Below, in pieces: positions 46,375 through 56,383 of a stretch of 64,000 nt of DNA. Position numbers and translations under genes: made by a program. The notes below the pieces were generated by a model. That model was not told the DNA's origin, did not search any database, and worked only from the letters and a program-made list of their open reading frames with translations. The stretch covers positions 620,001 to 684,000 of the forward strand of contig NC_007947.1 of the NCBI RefSeq assembly GCF_000013705.1, given 5' to 3'. Numbering within the stretch: the first letter of the stretch is position 1; each line of letters opens with the position of its first letter. Source of the DNA: Methylobacillus flagellatus KT (GTDB lineage Bacteria > Pseudomonadota > Gammaproteobacteria > Burkholderiales > Methylophilaceae).

Positions 46375-46860
46375 ATGAAAGGCGATAAAAACATCATTGA
46401 TATTTTGAACGGGCTGCTGGCAGGGGAACTGACAGCCGTTGATCAATACCTGCTGCATGGCGAAATGTATGCAGATTTTGGCTTGGGTCAATTGGCGCAG
46501 AAAACCTTGCACGAATCTGACCATGAACGCCAGCATGCACGCGCCATCATTCAGCGCATCCTTTTCCTGGAAGGAGAGCCTGACCTCGAAAAGCGGCATC
46601 CCTTGACGACCGGGAAAACTGTGCCTGAAATGCTGAAATCGGATCTGGCGCTGGAGTACAAGGTGGTTCGAGACCTCAAGGCAGCGATGGCGCAATGTGA
46701 AAAGGCTGGTGATTATGTGACCCGGGACATGCTGCTGCTGCAACTCGACGATACCGAAATGGATCATGCCTATTGGCTAGAGAAGCAATTGCGCCTGATT
46801 GACATGGTGGGTCTGGAAAATTACCTGCAAAGCCAGATGAGTTCTGAGCCTGCCGTTTGA
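46375..46860 (+). CDS. bfr: Bacterioferritin, ferroxidase-type subunit
   Basis: Bacterioferritin stores iron as a 24-subunit shell. The 161-residue subunit keeps the six ferroxidase ligands: Glu18, Glu51 and His54 (in DHERQH), Glu94 and the late Glu/His pair (TEMDH, 128 and 131). It lacks the heme ligand Met52, having Arg instead. It therefore oxidises iron but should not bind heme by itself. GGAGG precedes the ATG. An AT-rich region upstream has a TATGAT -10-like box at 46336. It is paired with a complementary subunit 13 bases downstream. Confidence 0.95.
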   Translation: MKGDKNIIDILNGLLAGELTAVDQYLLHGEMYADFGLGQLAQKTLHESDHERQHARAIIQRILFLEGEPDLEKRHPLTTGKTVPEMLKSDLALEYKVVRDLKAAMAQCEKAGDYVTRDMLLLQLDDTEMDHAYWLEKQLRLIDMVGLENYLQSQMSSEPAV

Positions 46861-46873
46861 TGAGGAGTCTGTG

Positions 46874-47353
46874 ATGAAAGGTGATAAACGAGTTATCGAT
46901 ATCCTGAACAAGGTGTTGAAGAATGAGCTGACTTCGATCAATCAATATTTCTTGCATGCCCGCATGTTTCGCAACTGGGGACTGGAGAAGCTCAATGACT
47001 ACCAATACAAGCAATCCATCCGCGTCATGAAGGAGGCGGATAAGCTAATCGAGCGTATCCTGTTCTTGGACGGCCTGCCCAACCTGCAGAATCTGGGTAA
47101 GCTGCTGATCGGTGAAAATGTGGTGGAATGTCTCCAGGGCGACCTCAAGTACGAAAGGGAAATACACCGCCCATTGCTGGTGGAGGCGATCGCATTGTGC
47201 GAAGAGTTACAGGATTATGTCAGCCGCGATCTGCTGGAAGAACTGCTGGAAAACAGTGAGGCCGCGATTGATTGGCTGGAAACACAGCACAGCCTGATTG
47301 CGGATGTGACTCTGCCCAACTATCTGCAAGCCCATATGGAGGCAGCAGACTAA
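46874..47353 (+). CDS. bfr: Bacterioferritin, heme-binding subunit
   Basis: This second bacterioferritin of 159 residues keeps the heme ligand Met52 (in [18 protein letters not shown]). It has lost most ferroxidase ligands: position 51 is Val, 54 is Glu, and the late Glu/His pair is Ser and Ala (NSEAAIDW); Glu18 and Glu94 remain. With the preceding gene it probably forms mixed shells, one subunit oxidising iron and the other carrying heme for iron release. An in-frame GTG lies just before the ATG at 46874; GAGGAG lies upstream. A strong terminator follows. Confidence 0.95.
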   Translation: MKGDKRVIDILNKVLKNELTSINQYFLHARMFRNWGLEKLNDYQYKQSIRVMKEADKLIERILFLDGLPNLQNLGKLLIGENVVECLQGDLKYEREIHRPLLVEAIALCEELQDYVSRDLLEELLENSEAAIDWLETQHSLIADVTLPNYLQAHMEAAD

Positions 47354-47370
47354 GCTGGCTTTTACCCAGG

Positions 47371-47399
47371 AAAAACCGCAGCTTTGCCTGCGGTTTTTT
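47371..47399 (+). terminator. Intrinsic terminator after the bacterioferritin pair
   Basis: AAAAACCGCAG pairs with CTGCGGTTTTTT around a CTTTGC loop, ending in six T. It lies 18 bases after the stop codon. Confidence 0.93.
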
Positions 47400-47423
47400 G
47401 TTGCATTTATTCGGCAAATTTTC

Positions 47424-47463
47424 TTGACAAGACAGTGAGTTAAAACGATAATAATTATCGTTT
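47424..47463 (+). promoter_or_regulatory. Promoter of bfd overlapped by a perfect Fur box
   Basis: TTGACA (47424-47429) and GATAAT (47447-47452) are 17 bases apart, a near-consensus sigma-70 promoter. The -10 lies inside AAACGATAAT-A-ATTATCGTTT (47443-47463), a perfect palindrome that closely matches the Fur-binding consensus. Fur with iron would block this promoter, so bfd should be made only in iron shortage. Confidence 0.9.
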
Positions 47464-47507
47464 GTTAACGCATGTTGATTCAGCAAGAGAAAGCTGCCGA
47501 TAGATTT

Positions 47508-47705
47508 ATGTACGTATGTGTGTGTCGAGCTATTACTGATCGCCAAATTCTCCAGGCGGCGCGCGCAGGAGCCAGTAGTCTCAAGGATTTGAGGCGTGAC
47601 CTGGGCGTGGCTACAGAATGTGGCCAATGCGCCAGTTGCGCGAAGCAGTGTTTGCGTGAAGCGCATCAGGATAGCGATATTGCCATGCCGATCAGTTTCG
47701 CCTGA
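47508..47705 (+). CDS. bfd: Bacterioferritin-associated ferredoxin
   Basis: Bfd is a [2Fe-2S] ferredoxin that reduces ferric iron through the bacterioferritin heme to release iron. The 65-residue protein starts MYVCVCRAITDRQI with the first two cysteines (CxC) and has the second pair in ECGQCASCAKQC. I chose the ATG at 47508, which gives the usual Bfd N-terminus; an ATG at 47472 in the same frame would add 12 residues. The Fur-type promoter directly upstream separates its control from the bacterioferritins: store when iron is ample, release when scarce. Confidence 0.94.
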   Translation: MYVCVCRAITDRQILQAARAGASSLKDLRRDLGVATECGQCASCAKQCLREAHQDSDIAMPISFA

Positions 47706-47726
47706 TCAAGTCAGCATGCTATGTGA

Positions 47727-47760
47727 CCGGCAGGCTGGCACATTGGCCAGCCTGTGCCGG
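47727..47760. terminator. Inverted repeat between bfd and hmp
   Basis: CCGGC-AGGCTGGC pairs with GCCAGCCT-GT-GCCGG (13 pairs, two-base bulge) between convergent genes. It probably ends both transcripts, although no long T-run follows. Confidence 0.7.
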
Positions 47761-47782
47761 ATTCCTTGTTGATGGAATCTTC

Positions 47783-48991
47783 CTACAGCAGGTGGTCCAG
47801 AAGATCTGGCCCGAATACTTCCCGCTTGATATGGCTTGCCGCCACCCCTGCTTGCAATAACTGCTCGCGTTGTGCTTGCATAAAGCCTAGTGGGCCACAC
47901 AGGTAGATATCGGCATGATGCAGGACCGCCGGCCATAAGTCAGTGATATCCATGCGTCCTTGATACACTCCCCCTATGCTGCCATGTGCACCTTCCAGGC
48001 TTTCATAGAATAAAGCCGTTTGCAGATTGGTCATACGATACCTGGCCTCTTGCAGATCCAGGCTATGGCTTTGCCATGCAGGGCTGCGAGCCGCATGCGC
48101 GAAGAAGACTGGGCGCTGCGGGGCGAGGTCGCGCACTGAATTCAACATGGACAGCATGGGGGTGATGCCGATTCCAGCTGAGATAAGCAGCAATGGCTGG
48201 TCGCTGATGACGGGATCCAGAACAAAGTCGCCAAATGCCGGTGTGGCGTGAATTAAGTCGCCGACCTTGACCTCGTCATGCAGCCAGTTGGAAAGCAGGC
48301 CCTCCGGTTTTTCTGCTTCCTGCTCGCGCTTCACCGAGATACGCCACCACGGAGCCGTGCTTGAGTCCGAGAGGCTGTATTGCCTGAGCTGGCGCCTTTT
48401 GTTTTGCTCGAATTGCATCTCTACGCTGATGTATTGGCCTGGCAGAAAATCTCCGGGTTTACGCCCGTCTGGGTGCTGCAGGTAAAACGAGACTATGTGT
48501 TCCGACTCAAATACCTTGCGCGCGACCTTGAGCGTCATCAGGGCGCCAGCCGTGCTGGCTGTGCTGGCATATAACGACTTTTCCTCCTCGATCAGGAGAT
48601 TGGCCAATGACCAATAGGCCTCGCCCCATGCAGCCAGCAGCTCATCGGTGGCGGCCTCTCCCAATACTTGCTTGATGGCGCCGATCAGGTATTGGCCTAC
48701 GATGGGGTAGTGTTCTGGTTTGATGCCGACGGCAGCATGCTTGTGGACGATGCGTTTGACGACGGGCGCCAGCGCTGCGGGATTGTCGATGTTGGCGGCA
48801 TACGCGAATACGGCTGCAGCCAAGGACTGCTGCTGGATGCCGTTGGCCTGGTTGCCCATATTGAACAGGTTCTTGAGCTCAGGATGGGCGCTGAGCATAT
48901 TGTGATAGAAGGTTTGTGTGATTTTCAGGCCGTGCTCTCTCAGTACGGGAACACTAGCTTCAATATAGGGACGGGCTGTGGCAGAAAGCAT
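47783..48991 (-). CDS. hmp: Flavohemoglobin (nitric oxide dioxygenase)
   Basis: Hmp converts nitric oxide and oxygen to nitrate, using NAD(P)H. The 402-residue protein has a globin domain (residues 1-140; proximal His in PEHYPIVGQYL). An FAD domain (GQYISVEM, then RQYSLSD) and an NAD domain (LLISAGIGITPMLSML, then YLCGPLGFM) follow. AAGGAG precedes the ATG. It lies 76 bases after nsrR on the same strand, and NsrR is the NO-sensing repressor of hmp in many proteobacteria. Confidence 0.96.
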   Translation of the reverse strand: MLSATARPYIEASVPVLREHGLKITQTFYHNMLSAHPELKNLFNMGNQANGIQQQSLAAAVFAYAANIDNPAALAPVVKRIVHKHAAVGIKPEHYPIVGQYLIGAIKQVLGEAATDELLAAWGEAYWSLANLLIEEEKSLYASTASTAGALMTLKVARKVFESEHIVSFYLQHPDGRKPGDFLPGQYISVEMQFEQNKRRQLRQYSLSDSSTAPWWRISVKREQEAEKPEGLLSNWLHDEVKVGDLIHATPAFGDFVLDPVISDQPLLLISAGIGITPMLSMLNSVRDLAPQRPVFFAHAARSPAWQSHSLDLQEARYRMTNLQTALFYESLEGAHGSIGGVYQGRMDITDLWPAVLHHADIYLCGPLGFMQAQREQLLQAGVAASHIKREVFGPDLLDHLL

Positions 48992-49067
48992 ATCGGCTCC
49001 TTATGTTGTATTTAATAGGAAACAATTAATCCAGAAAAACAGAGGGGCAGTTCCATACGGGCATATA

Positions 49068-49517
49068 TCAATGCACTCCTGTCAAATGACTTTGATGGAG
49101 CTTGAGGATGATATGGGCTGTGCGATTGCGGATTACATCCTGCAACGTATAAGTATCCATGTAGTCGTAGAATGCATTCAGCCCCAGGTCCAGTGCATGC
49201 TTGAGTCCGCACTGTCCTGCCAGAGGGCAGGGCGGTTCCTGGCAGTTCACTAGAGAAGCGCTGCCTTCCAGCACCCGGATGACATGGCCGAGATGCAATG
49301 AGGCAGGATCGGTGCCCAGCCGCAGGCCGCCGTTAGGGCCGCGCGTGGTCTGGATCCAGCCCGTCTTGTTGAGGAAAGTGACGACCTTGATCAGGTGGTT
49401 GCGCGGTATATTGAACTGTGTGGCGATTTCGCTGATGGTGATGGGTTTGTTGCGCTCATGCTGGGACACATACATCAGTACCCGTAAGCCAAGATCGGTA
49501 AATTTGGTGAGCTGCAT
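49068..49517 (-). CDS. nsrR: Rrf2-family NO-sensing repressor NsrR
   Basis: NsrR is a DNA-binding repressor whose iron-sulfur cluster is destroyed by nitric oxide. The 149-residue protein starts MQLTKFTDLGLRVLMYV, has the winged helix (ISEIATQFNIPRNHLIKVV, TRGPNGGLRLG), and carries the cluster cysteines in NCQEPPCPLAGQCGLK, spaced C-x4-C-x5-C as in known NsrR. The frame extends 51 codons upstream, but that part overlaps the intergenic region and ygjP and is not Rrf2-like. A GCATCT half-site lies upstream at 49551-49556. Confidence 0.93.
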   Translation of the reverse strand: MQLTKFTDLGLRVLMYVSQHERNKPITISEIATQFNIPRNHLIKVVTFLNKTGWIQTTRGPNGGLRLGTDPASLHLGHVIRVLEGSASLVNCQEPPCPLAGQCGLKHALDLGLNAFYDYMDTYTLQDVIRNRTAHIILKLHQSHLTGVH

Positions 49518-49579
49518 ATTGGGCACAGTATAATATTGTTTATTTTTAGATGCAACAATTGTAGCCAAGGAACGAGGGC

Positions 49580-50290
49580 TCAGCCAAGGCGGTAGAGTTG
49601 CTGTGAGCTGACCTTGAGGGCTTGCTCGGCGGATCTGTAGCCGGGATAAAGCTTGGCTACGATTGCCCAAAACCGGGCAGAATGGTTCATTTCGCGCAGG
49701 TGCGCGAGCTCATGAGCAATGACATAGTCAATGAGAGCCGGCGGAGCCTGGATCAGGCGCCAGTTGAGCCGGACTTCACGCTTGGAATTGCAGCTGCCCC
49801 AGCGGGTCTTGGCATTCGACAGAAACAGGGCGGGTGTGGGCTCTCCAAGCTGGGCCGCGAGTAAGATTAACCGGGCCGCGAAATCCTTCCGGGCTTCTTT
49901 CTGTAGCCATTGGATGACTTTGCGGGCAATCATGGCATGGTCGTGGCTATTGGTAACAGCCAATTTCAAGACATCGCCTTCGCGTCGGGGGCCACTGTTG
50001 CGCGAGGATGGCATGATGCTCAAACTCAATGGCTGACCCAATAGCTGCAGCTCGGCACCATCGCACCACTCGAACTCAGGAACGACAGCCGCTTGCCTCG
50101 CCTTGAGCTTGGTCGTGATCCAGCGTGCCTTGCTACGCAATAATGCTTCGAGATCGGCGTGGCGAATGCGTAACGGCGCATGCACGATCAGGCCATCAAT
50201 GGTGATTTTCATGCCGATGGTGCGCCTGGCGCGCCGTTCAAGCTGATAAGGGATCAGGTCACCATTGGGTAGTGCCAGGACATACTGCAT
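49580..50290 (-). CDS. YgjP-like metallopeptidase domain protein (M48/DUF45)
   Basis: The 236-residue protein has the zinc-peptidase helix HELAHLREMNHSARFW (HExxH) near residue 195 and the upstream signature KTRWGSCNSKREVRLNWRLIQAPPALIDYV, which define the YgjP/DUF45 family. The N-terminus has the YQLERRARRTIGMKI beta region. The role of these putative cytosolic metallopeptidases is poorly known. Its start overlaps the plsC stop by one base, so it is co-translated with plsC. Confidence 0.9.
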   Translation of the reverse strand: MQYVLALPNGDLIPYQLERRARRTIGMKITIDGLIVHAPLRIRHADLEALLRSKARWITTKLKARQAAVVPEFEWCDGAELQLLGQPLSLSIMPSSRNSGPRREGDVLKLAVTNSHDHAMIARKVIQWLQKEARKDFAARLILLAAQLGEPTPALFLSNAKTRWGSCNSKREVRLNWRLIQAPPALIDYVIAHELAHLREMNHSARFWAIVAKLYPGYRSAEQALKVSSQQLYRLG

Positions 50291-51000
50291 TATTTGCGAT
50301 CCAGCAACAGCATTTCCTGCTCAATCCACTCTTCGACTCGTTGGTTGAGTTCATCAGCCTTCATGCCCGCTGTTTCAATGGGTTTGCCGATGCTCAATGT
50401 GATTGTACCTGGACGTTTCAGGAAGGAGTTCTTGCCCCAGTATTCGCCTGCGTTGTGCGCGACCGGAACGACAGTCGTCTTGGTGTGGGTGGCAAGCCAT
50501 GCTCCGCCAATATGGTATTTGCCGCGGGTGCCCGGAGCGACGCGAGTACCCTCGGGGAAGATTACGACAAAGAAGCCCTGCTCGAGCCGCTCCTTGCCCT
50601 TGGCGACCAATTGCTTCAGGGCCTCGCGGCCTGATGCGCGGTTGATGGCGATAGGGGATGTCAGCGCTAGTCCCCAACCGAAGAATGGGATCCATAGCAG
50701 CTCTCGCTTCAGCACCCATACTTGCGGCGGAAAAATCTGTTGCAAGGCCAGGGTTTCCCAGGCGGACTGATGTTTGCAGAGGATGATGCTGGGATGATCG
50801 GGAATGTTCTCTCTGCCGATGACGCGATAGCGCAAGCCGCAGGTTACCTTCAGCCACCAGAGCATGCTCCTGGCCCAGCCGGAGATCAGGATGTAGCGCG
50901 TTCTGCGTGGCAATGGGAAGGTGAGGAGCGAAAGCGTGGTGAATATGGGGGTGAAAATCCACATGCCCAGCATGTAGAGGGATGAACGTATATAGATCAT
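50290..51000 (-). CDS. plsC: 1-acyl-sn-glycerol-3-phosphate acyltransferase
   Basis: PlsC adds the second acyl chain to make phosphatidic acid at the inner membrane. The 236-residue protein has an N-terminal membrane helix and acyltransferase motif I as KHQSAWETLAL, with Glu where most family members have Asp (HX4D). Motif II (WIPFFGWGLAL), motif III (VIFPEGTR) and motif IV (VPVAHNAG) follow. The Glu variant is common in betaproteobacterial homologues, as I recall. It lies between gmhB and ygjP. Confidence 0.92.
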   Translation of the reverse strand: MIYIRSSLYMLGMWIFTPIFTTLSLLTFPLPRRTRYILISGWARSMLWWLKVTCGLRYRVIGRENIPDHPSIILCKHQSAWETLALQQIFPPQVWVLKRELLWIPFFGWGLALTSPIAINRASGREALKQLVAKGKERLEQGFFVVIFPEGTRVAPGTRGKYHIGGAWLATHTKTTVVPVAHNAGEYWGKNSFLKRPGTITLSIGKPIETAGMKADELNQRVEEWIEQEMLLLDRK

Positions 51001-51029
51001 AGGTTAAGCCAATTCGATCTGCGAGGTTG

Positions 51030-51572
51030 TTAAGCAAGTTCCGTGATGATGCGTTGCGCAGCCTCGGCCAGGTTGTCGCATACCCAGGTATTTTCCGGCA
51101 GGCCGCCGACTTCCAGGGTTTTCTCCCCCTTGCCAGTGAGCACCAGGATGGGCTGGGCGCCGAATGCAGCGCTGGCCTGCAAGTCACGTAATGAGTCTCC
51201 CACGCTGGGCACACCCTTGAGATCCATGCCAAAGCGCTTGCTGATTTCTTCTATCATCCCTGGTCTGGGTTTGCGGCAACTGCAGTTTGCATCGGCTGCA
51301 TGCGGACAATAGAACAATGCATCGATGCGCCCGCCGAACTGCGCGAGCGCCTTGTGCATCTTGTCGTGGATCGCGTTCAGGGTGGCCATGTCGAACAGGC
51401 CGCGGCCAATGCCCGACTGGTTGGTCGCCAATGCCACCCGGTAACCGTTCTGGTTGAGCAGGGCGATGGCTTCCAGGCTGCCCTCGATCGGTTTCCATTC
51501 ATCAGGGCTCTTGATGAATTGGGGGCTGTCGTAGTTGATTACTCCATCACGGTCCAGAATGACAAGTTTCAT
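51030..51572 (-). CDS. gmhB: D-glycero-beta-D-manno-heptose 1,7-bisphosphate 7-phosphatase
   Basis: GmhB removes the 7-phosphate of heptose bisphosphate during LPS core heptose synthesis. The 180-residue HAD-family protein has the catalytic LDRDGVIN near the start, the ATNQSGIGRG motif, the zinc ligands in CPHAADANCSCRKP and the late SVGDSLRDLQA. All HAD motifs are present. It lies 30 bases after glyS and 30 bases before plsC in a minus-strand block; the glyQ-glyS-gmhB-plsC order is common in betaproteobacteria. Confidence 0.95.
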   Translation of the reverse strand: MKLVILDRDGVINYDSPQFIKSPDEWKPIEGSLEAIALLNQNGYRVALATNQSGIGRGLFDMATLNAIHDKMHKALAQFGGRIDALFYCPHAADANCSCRKPRPGMIEEISKRFGMDLKGVPSVGDSLRDLQASAAFGAQPILVLTGKGEKTLEVGGLPENTWVCDNLAEAAQRIITELA

Positions 51573-51601
51573 GGCTGTTTTCGCTCAGGCTGGCCTGTGT
51601 A

Positions 51602-53728
51602 TTATGCCGCGAGTCTGGATAAGTCGGCTACCTGGTTCATGGCTTGATGCAACGTTGCCAGCAGGGCCAGGCGGTTGGTTTTCAATGCCGGGTCTTCGGC
51701 GTTCACCATGACATGGTCAAAGAAAGCGTCCACGGGAGCCTTGAGCGCAGCTAGTGCCTTGAGTGAGCCCGTATAGTCGCCTGCGGCAAAGGCTTGCTGT
51801 GCTTGTGGTTGTACTTGAGCCAATGCCTGCGCCAGTGTTTTTTCGGCATCTTCCTGCAATAGAGCTGGGTTGATTGCCGCCTCAATGGCACTGTCGGATT
51901 TTTTGAGGATATTGCCTACGCGCTTGTTGGCGGCGGCCAGGCTGGCTGCTTCAGGCAGGCTGGCAAAGGCGCGCACGGCTTCCAGCCGCTTCGTGATATC
52001 GCCGAGTAGCTGAGGTTTCATTGCCAGCACCGCGTCAACCTCCTGCACGCTGTAGCCTTGATCGCGAAGGCTGCCGGAGAGCCGGTCGAAAATGAACTCT
52101 TCCACCGCCTGCAATGCTGTGTCATGGTCGAACTCATGCTGGAATACCGACAATGTCTGTTCAAGCAGGGTATTGAGCGGCAAGGATAAGCCGCCCTCGG
52201 TGAGGATGCGCAGGATGCCGATTGCATGGCGGCGCAGGGCAAAGGGGTCTTTCTCGCCGGTAGGCTTCTCGCCAATGCTGAAAAGCCCGGCCAGGGTTTC
52301 CAGCTTGTCAGCGAGGGCGACGATCATGCCAACTTTGTTACGAGGCAGTGCGTCACCTGAAAAGCGCGGACGGTAGTGGTCTTCGATGGCATAGGCGATG
52401 TCGTCGCTGAGACCCTCGTGCTGCGCATAATAGCGCCCCATGATGCCTTGCAGTTCTGGAAATTCGCCTACCATGTCGGTGACGAGGTCGGCCTTGGCCA
52501 GTTGCGCTGCCTGCGAGGCTTGTGCGGCCAGCGTCTGGTCGCCCAGTGCCGTGCCCACCAGGTTGGCAATCTCACTTACGCGGGCGATGCGTTCGCCCTG
52601 CGAGCCCAGCTTGTTGTGGTATACGACCTTGGATAGGCCGGGAATGCGTGATTCCAGGGTTTTCTTGCGATCCTGCTCGAAGAAGAACTTGGCGTCGGCC
52701 AGGCGCGGGCGCACTACGCGTTCGTTGCCGCCGACTACGGCGCTCGGGTCTGCCGGGCTGATGTTGGATACGATGAGGAACTTGTTGGTAAGCCTGCCTT
52801 GCGCATCCAGCAGCGGGAAGTATTTCTGGTTGGCCTTCATCGTCAGGATCAGGCACTCCTGCGGCACCGCCAGGAATGCTTGCTCAAATTGTCCGACCAG
52901 CACGTTGGGACGCTCGACCAGCGCAGTGACTTCTTCCAGCAGCGCTTCATCCTCGATCGGGCGCAGCTTGAGCTTGCCGGCGGCCGCTTCCAGTTGACGT
53001 GCGATCTCGTCGCGGCGTTCCTTGAAGCCGGGAATCACGGCGCCGTCCTGCTGCAATTGCTCAGCATAGCTGTCGGCATTTCGCAGCACGATGGGACTTT
53101 GCGTGGCTTCGAAGCGATGACCTTGTGTTCGGTTGCCCGCGGTCAGGCCCAATGCGCGGATTGGAACGACTTCATTGCCGTGTAGGGCGACCAGGCCGTG
53201 CGCCGGACGTACGAAGTTGACATTGCTCCAGCCGTCCTCCAGCTGATAGGTCATGACCTTGGGGATCGGCAGCTTGGCAATCGCTTCATCCAGTGCTTTC
53301 TGCAGGCCTTCCGCCAAGGTGGCACCTCTGACGGTGCGATCGAGGAGTAGCACTTCTGCCTTGCCGTCATGCTCGCGCTTGAGTTGACTCACGGCACTTT
53401 CATCGGCGCCCAGCGCCGCCAGTTTCTTCAATAACGCGGGCGTAGCGTTGCCGTCGGCATCCAGGCCCACGCTGGCTGGCATGAGTTTTTGCGCTAGTTG
53501 TTTGTCAGGTGCTTTTTGAGTGACATTTCTTATCCATACAGCAATTCTGCGTGGACTGGCAAACCATTTCCAAGGGGATGGGTTTGCTGCATCTAACTCA
53601 GAGGGTGGCTCTATTAAGTCTTGTGTGACAAGGGAGTGGTATATCTGATCGGCGAAAGAAATGCCTATGTTCTGCAAAGCCTTGGGTGGCAATTCTTCGA
53701 CGAATAATTCTACGAGGAGGTTGCTCAT
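51602..53728 (-). CDS. glyS: Glycyl-tRNA synthetase beta subunit
   Basis: GlyS is the large, tRNA-recognising subunit of the alpha2beta2 glycyl-tRNA synthetase. The 708-residue protein starts [15 protein letters not shown] and contains the conserved [40 protein letters not shown] and [15 protein letters not shown] segments, with the anticodon-binding-like C-terminal domain. The length is normal. It overlaps the glyQ stop as ATGA, so both subunits are made in step. Confidence 0.97.
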   Translation of the reverse strand: MSNLLVELFVEELPPKALQNIGISFADQIYHSLVTQDLIEPPSELDAANPSPWKWFASPRRIAVWIRNVTQKAPDKQLAQKLMPASVGLDADGNATPALLKKLAALGADESAVSQLKREHDGKAEVLLLDRTVRGATLAEGLQKALDEAIAKLPIPKVMTYQLEDGWSNVNFVRPAHGLVALHGNEVVPIRALGLTAGNRTQGHRFEATQSPIVLRNADSYAEQLQQDGAVIPGFKERRDEIARQLEAAAGKLKLRPIEDEALLEEVTALVERPNVLVGQFEQAFLAVPQECLILTMKANQKYFPLLDAQGRLTNKFLIVSNISPADPSAVVGGNERVVRPRLADAKFFFEQDRKKTLESRIPGLSKVVYHNKLGSQGERIARVSEIANLVGTALGDQTLAAQASQAAQLAKADLVTDMVGEFPELQGIMGRYYAQHEGLSDDIAYAIEDHYRPRFSGDALPRNKVGMIVALADKLETLAGLFSIGEKPTGEKDPFALRRHAIGILRILTEGGLSLPLNTLLEQTLSVFQHEFDHDTALQAVEEFIFDRLSGSLRDQGYSVQEVDAVLAMKPQLLGDITKRLEAVRAFASLPEAASLAAANKRVGNILKKSDSAIEAAINPALLQEDAEKTLAQALAQVQPQAQQAFAAGDYTGSLKALAALKAPVDAFFDHVMVNAEDPALKTNRLALLATLHQAMNQVADLSRLAA

Positions 53729-54663
53729 GCTGCTGCCTTCTTTGCCAATTCTGCCAATACTTCATCTGCCCAGGCCTTGGGTGCCATCGGGAAGCCGAGG
53801 CGGGCGCGGCTGTCGAGGTAGCTTGCGGCCACGGCGCGTGCCAGATTGCGGATGCGTCCGATATACGTAGCACGCTCGGTGACGGAAATGGCGCCGCGTG
53901 CATCCAGCAGGTTGAAGGTATGCGCTGCCTTGAGCACTTGTTCGTAGGCGGGCAGGGCGAGTTTATGTTCCATAAGTTCCTGTGCCTTCTTTTCATGGGC
54001 GTTGAAGGCGGTGAAGAGGAAGTCGGCGTCGCTGTGCTCAAAATTGTAGGCGGACTGTTCAACTTCGTTCTGGTGGAATACATCGCCGTACTTGAGGTCG
54101 GGGGCGCCGTTGACTCCCTTGGAGTACACGAGGTCATAGACGTTTTCCACACCTTGCAGGTACATGGCCAGGCGCTCAAGGCCATAAGTGATTTCGCCGG
54201 TGATCGGGCGGCAGTTGATACCTCCGACTTGCTGGAAGTAGGTGAACTGTGTGACTTCCATGCCATTGAGCCAGACCTCCCAGCCCAGGCCCCAGGCTCC
54301 CAGCGTCGGGTTTTCCCAATCGTCCTCAACGAAGCGGATGTCGTTTTGCTGCAGATCGAAACCCAGGGCTTCCAGTGAGCCCAGGTAGAGCTCCAGGATA
54401 TTGCCAGGGGCCGGCTTGAGCACGACCTGGAATTGATAGTAATGCTGCAGACGGTTGGGGTTGTCGCCATATCGGCCATCCTTGGGGCGGCGACTAGGTT
54501 GCACATAGGCGGCCTTCCAGGGCTCGGGGCCGAGTGCGCGCAGGAAGGTGGCGGTATGCGAAGTGCCGGCGCCAACTTCCATGTCGTAAGGCTGCAGCAG
54601 GGCGCAGCCTTGCTTGTCCCAATATTGCTGCAGGGTCAGGATGATCTGTTGAAAAGTCAGCAT
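53725..54663 (-). CDS. glyQ: Glycyl-tRNA synthetase alpha subunit
   Basis: GlyQ is the catalytic subunit that activates glycine. The 312-residue protein has [18 protein letters not shown] at the start, [48 protein letters not shown] and [20 protein letters not shown], all typical. It lies 100 bases downstream of lnt on the same strand; that gap may contain its promoter. It is followed directly by glyS. Confidence 0.97.
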   Translation of the reverse strand: MLTFQQIILTLQQYWDKQGCALLQPYDMEVGAGTSHTATFLRALGPEPWKAAYVQPSRRPKDGRYGDNPNRLQHYYQFQVVLKPAPGNILELYLGSLEALGFDLQQNDIRFVEDDWENPTLGAWGLGWEVWLNGMEVTQFTYFQQVGGINCRPITGEITYGLERLAMYLQGVENVYDLVYSKGVNGAPDLKYGDVFHQNEVEQSAYNFEHSDADFLFTAFNAHEKKAQELMEHKLALPAYEQVLKAAHTFNLLDARGAISVTERATYIGRIRNLARAVAASYLDSRARLGFPMAPKAWADEVLAELAKKAAA

Positions 54664-54763
54664 GGTATGGTTAGCTATTTGTATTGATCGGGGTTTGCGC
54701 CTGCTGATGCCGAATGATGCCCATCGGTATAGTCAGTGCAAAAGCGCTTGATTCTACTTCTTT

Positions 54764-56257
54764 TTACTGCGCGGCAAAAGGCCGGGCGCGGTGGCGCAGC
54801 AAAACACCAACGCTGGTGAACAGCAGGATCAGGATCGGCCAGTTGCCCCAGCGCACGTAAGGTGTTGCCCCCTGGTATCCCTGGACCTCGCCTTCGAGGA
54901 TCATGGTCTGGAAATGGGGTGCATGGGCGGCTAGCGTGCCGTCGGTCCGGATAATCGCAGTGGCGCCGGTGTTGGTCGAGCGCAGCATCATGCGGGCGGT
55001 TTCCATTGATCGTGCCTGGGCGATCTGCAAATGCTGGTAGGCGGCGAACGAGTCGCCATACCAGGCATCATTGCTGGTATTCACCAGTATATTCGCTTCA
55101 GGCAACTGCAAGATGATCTCCTCGCCGAATACATCTTCGTAGCAGATATTGATGGCGACGGCTTGACCGGCGATCTGCATCGGCCGTTGCTGGAAGCCCC
55201 CGCGCGACATGTCGGTGAGCGGGATGTCCAGCCAGTTCTCGTAGATCCAGCCAAATACCTGTTTAAGCGGAATGAATTCCCCGAAAGGCACCAAGTGCGT
55301 CTTGCGATAGGATTGCGCTGGCGAGGTGCCGAGGCTCAGCATGCTGTTGTAGTACTGGCCGTTTTCATATTCGATGGTGCCGATCAGGATGTCGCCGCCA
55401 TTTTGCCGCGCATGATCGGCAAGGCGTTGCAGGTAGTCGGCAGGTAATTGGCTAGAAATCAGCGGGAATGCGGTTTCAGGCAGGATGATGAGCTGGGCCC
55501 TGGTCTGCAGTGTCATGTCCAAGTAGCGCTGGAATGTTTCATGTAGCGTCTGGTGTTCCCATTTCAGGTCTTGCGTGATATTGCCTTGCAGCAAGGCGAC
55601 GGACACCGGCTCGCCAGAAGGCGTGCTCCAATGGGGAAGCTTCAGCAGCACGCCAGCAATCCACAGCAGGGCCAGTAACGCGATATTGCGACGCAGCACG
55701 GTGTGTTGGCGCCAATGCAACGCCATGGCTGCCAGCAGGCTGGCACTGACGACAGTGGCGAGTGAGACCCCGTGGATGCCGAGCACTGGGGCAAACCCGG
55801 CCAGCGGACTGCCTGGGATTTGTGAATAGCCTGATAGCAGCCAGGGAAAGCCGGTGAATATCCAGCCGCGCACCCATTCGCTCAATACCCATAGCACCGG
55901 GATGCTCAGCCAGGGGTTGCCGACTTTGCGTGCCCCCCAGCCGGTGATGGCCGGGAACAGAGCCATGAAAAGGCTGAGCATGAAGGTGGCGAAGGCGGCC
56001 ATGGCAGTGGGCATACCGCCAAAATCATGCAGGCTGATGTAGATCCAGTAGATGCCGACGCCAAATAGGCCGAGCCCGAAGGCTAGACCCAGCCACCATG
56101 CCTGGCCGGGCGTTTCTGCCTTGTGCCACAGGGCAATCAGGACAGCTAGCCCCAGGATTGTTGCCGGAAACCAATAAAAAGGGGCAAAACCGGTGACGCA
56201 GAATGCTCCGGCAAGCAGGGCGGCAACATGGCGCAGACCTAGACGTGGAAGTTTCAA
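54764..56257 (-). CDS. lnt: Apolipoprotein N-acyltransferase
   Basis: Lnt adds the third acyl chain to lipoproteins in the inner membrane. The 497-residue protein has about seven N-terminal membrane helices, then a nitrilase-like domain with the catalytic triad Glu (ILPETAFP near 250), Lys ([14 protein letters not shown]) and Cys ([12 protein letters not shown]). A last membrane helix lies near the C-terminus. It belongs to the miaB-ybeZ-ybeY-corC-lnt block, but mscL on the other strand separates it from corC. It is divergent from mscL across 126 bases. Confidence 0.95.
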   Translation of the reverse strand: MKLPRLGLRHVAALLAGAFCVTGFAPFYWFPATILGLAVLIALWHKAETPGQAWWLGLAFGLGLFGVGIYWIYISLHDFGGMPTAMAAFATFMLSLFMALFPAITGWGARKVGNPWLSIPVLWVLSEWVRGWIFTGFPWLLSGYSQIPGSPLAGFAPVLGIHGVSLATVVSASLLAAMALHWRQHTVLRRNIALLALLWIAGVLLKLPHWSTPSGEPVSVALLQGNITQDLKWEHQTLHETFQRYLDMTLQTRAQLIILPETAFPLISSQLPADYLQRLADHARQNGGDILIGTIEYENGQYYNSMLSLGTSPAQSYRKTHLVPFGEFIPLKQVFGWIYENWLDIPLTDMSRGGFQQRPMQIAGQAVAINICYEDVFGEEIILQLPEANILVNTSNDAWYGDSFAAYQHLQIAQARSMETARMMLRSTNTGATAIIRTDGTLAAHAPHFQTMILEGEVQGYQGATPYVRWGNWPILILLFTSVGVLLRHRARPFAAQ

Positions 56258-56383
56258 GTGGGCCTCGGGGTATTAAGCTGGACGGGTATCGCGAGTTTAT
56301 TGCATTATAGCGGCTTGGGCTGGTCCAGGCATGCAGCATGCATGTGCGATTCGACAATCTGGCTGTTTTTGATGGGAGAATAT

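Noticed and set aside
48992..49580. Complete NsrR operator upstream of hmp or nsrR
   Set aside because: Only half-sites (GCATCT near 49551 and a TAAATACAAC-like stretch before hmp) are visible; no full dyad.
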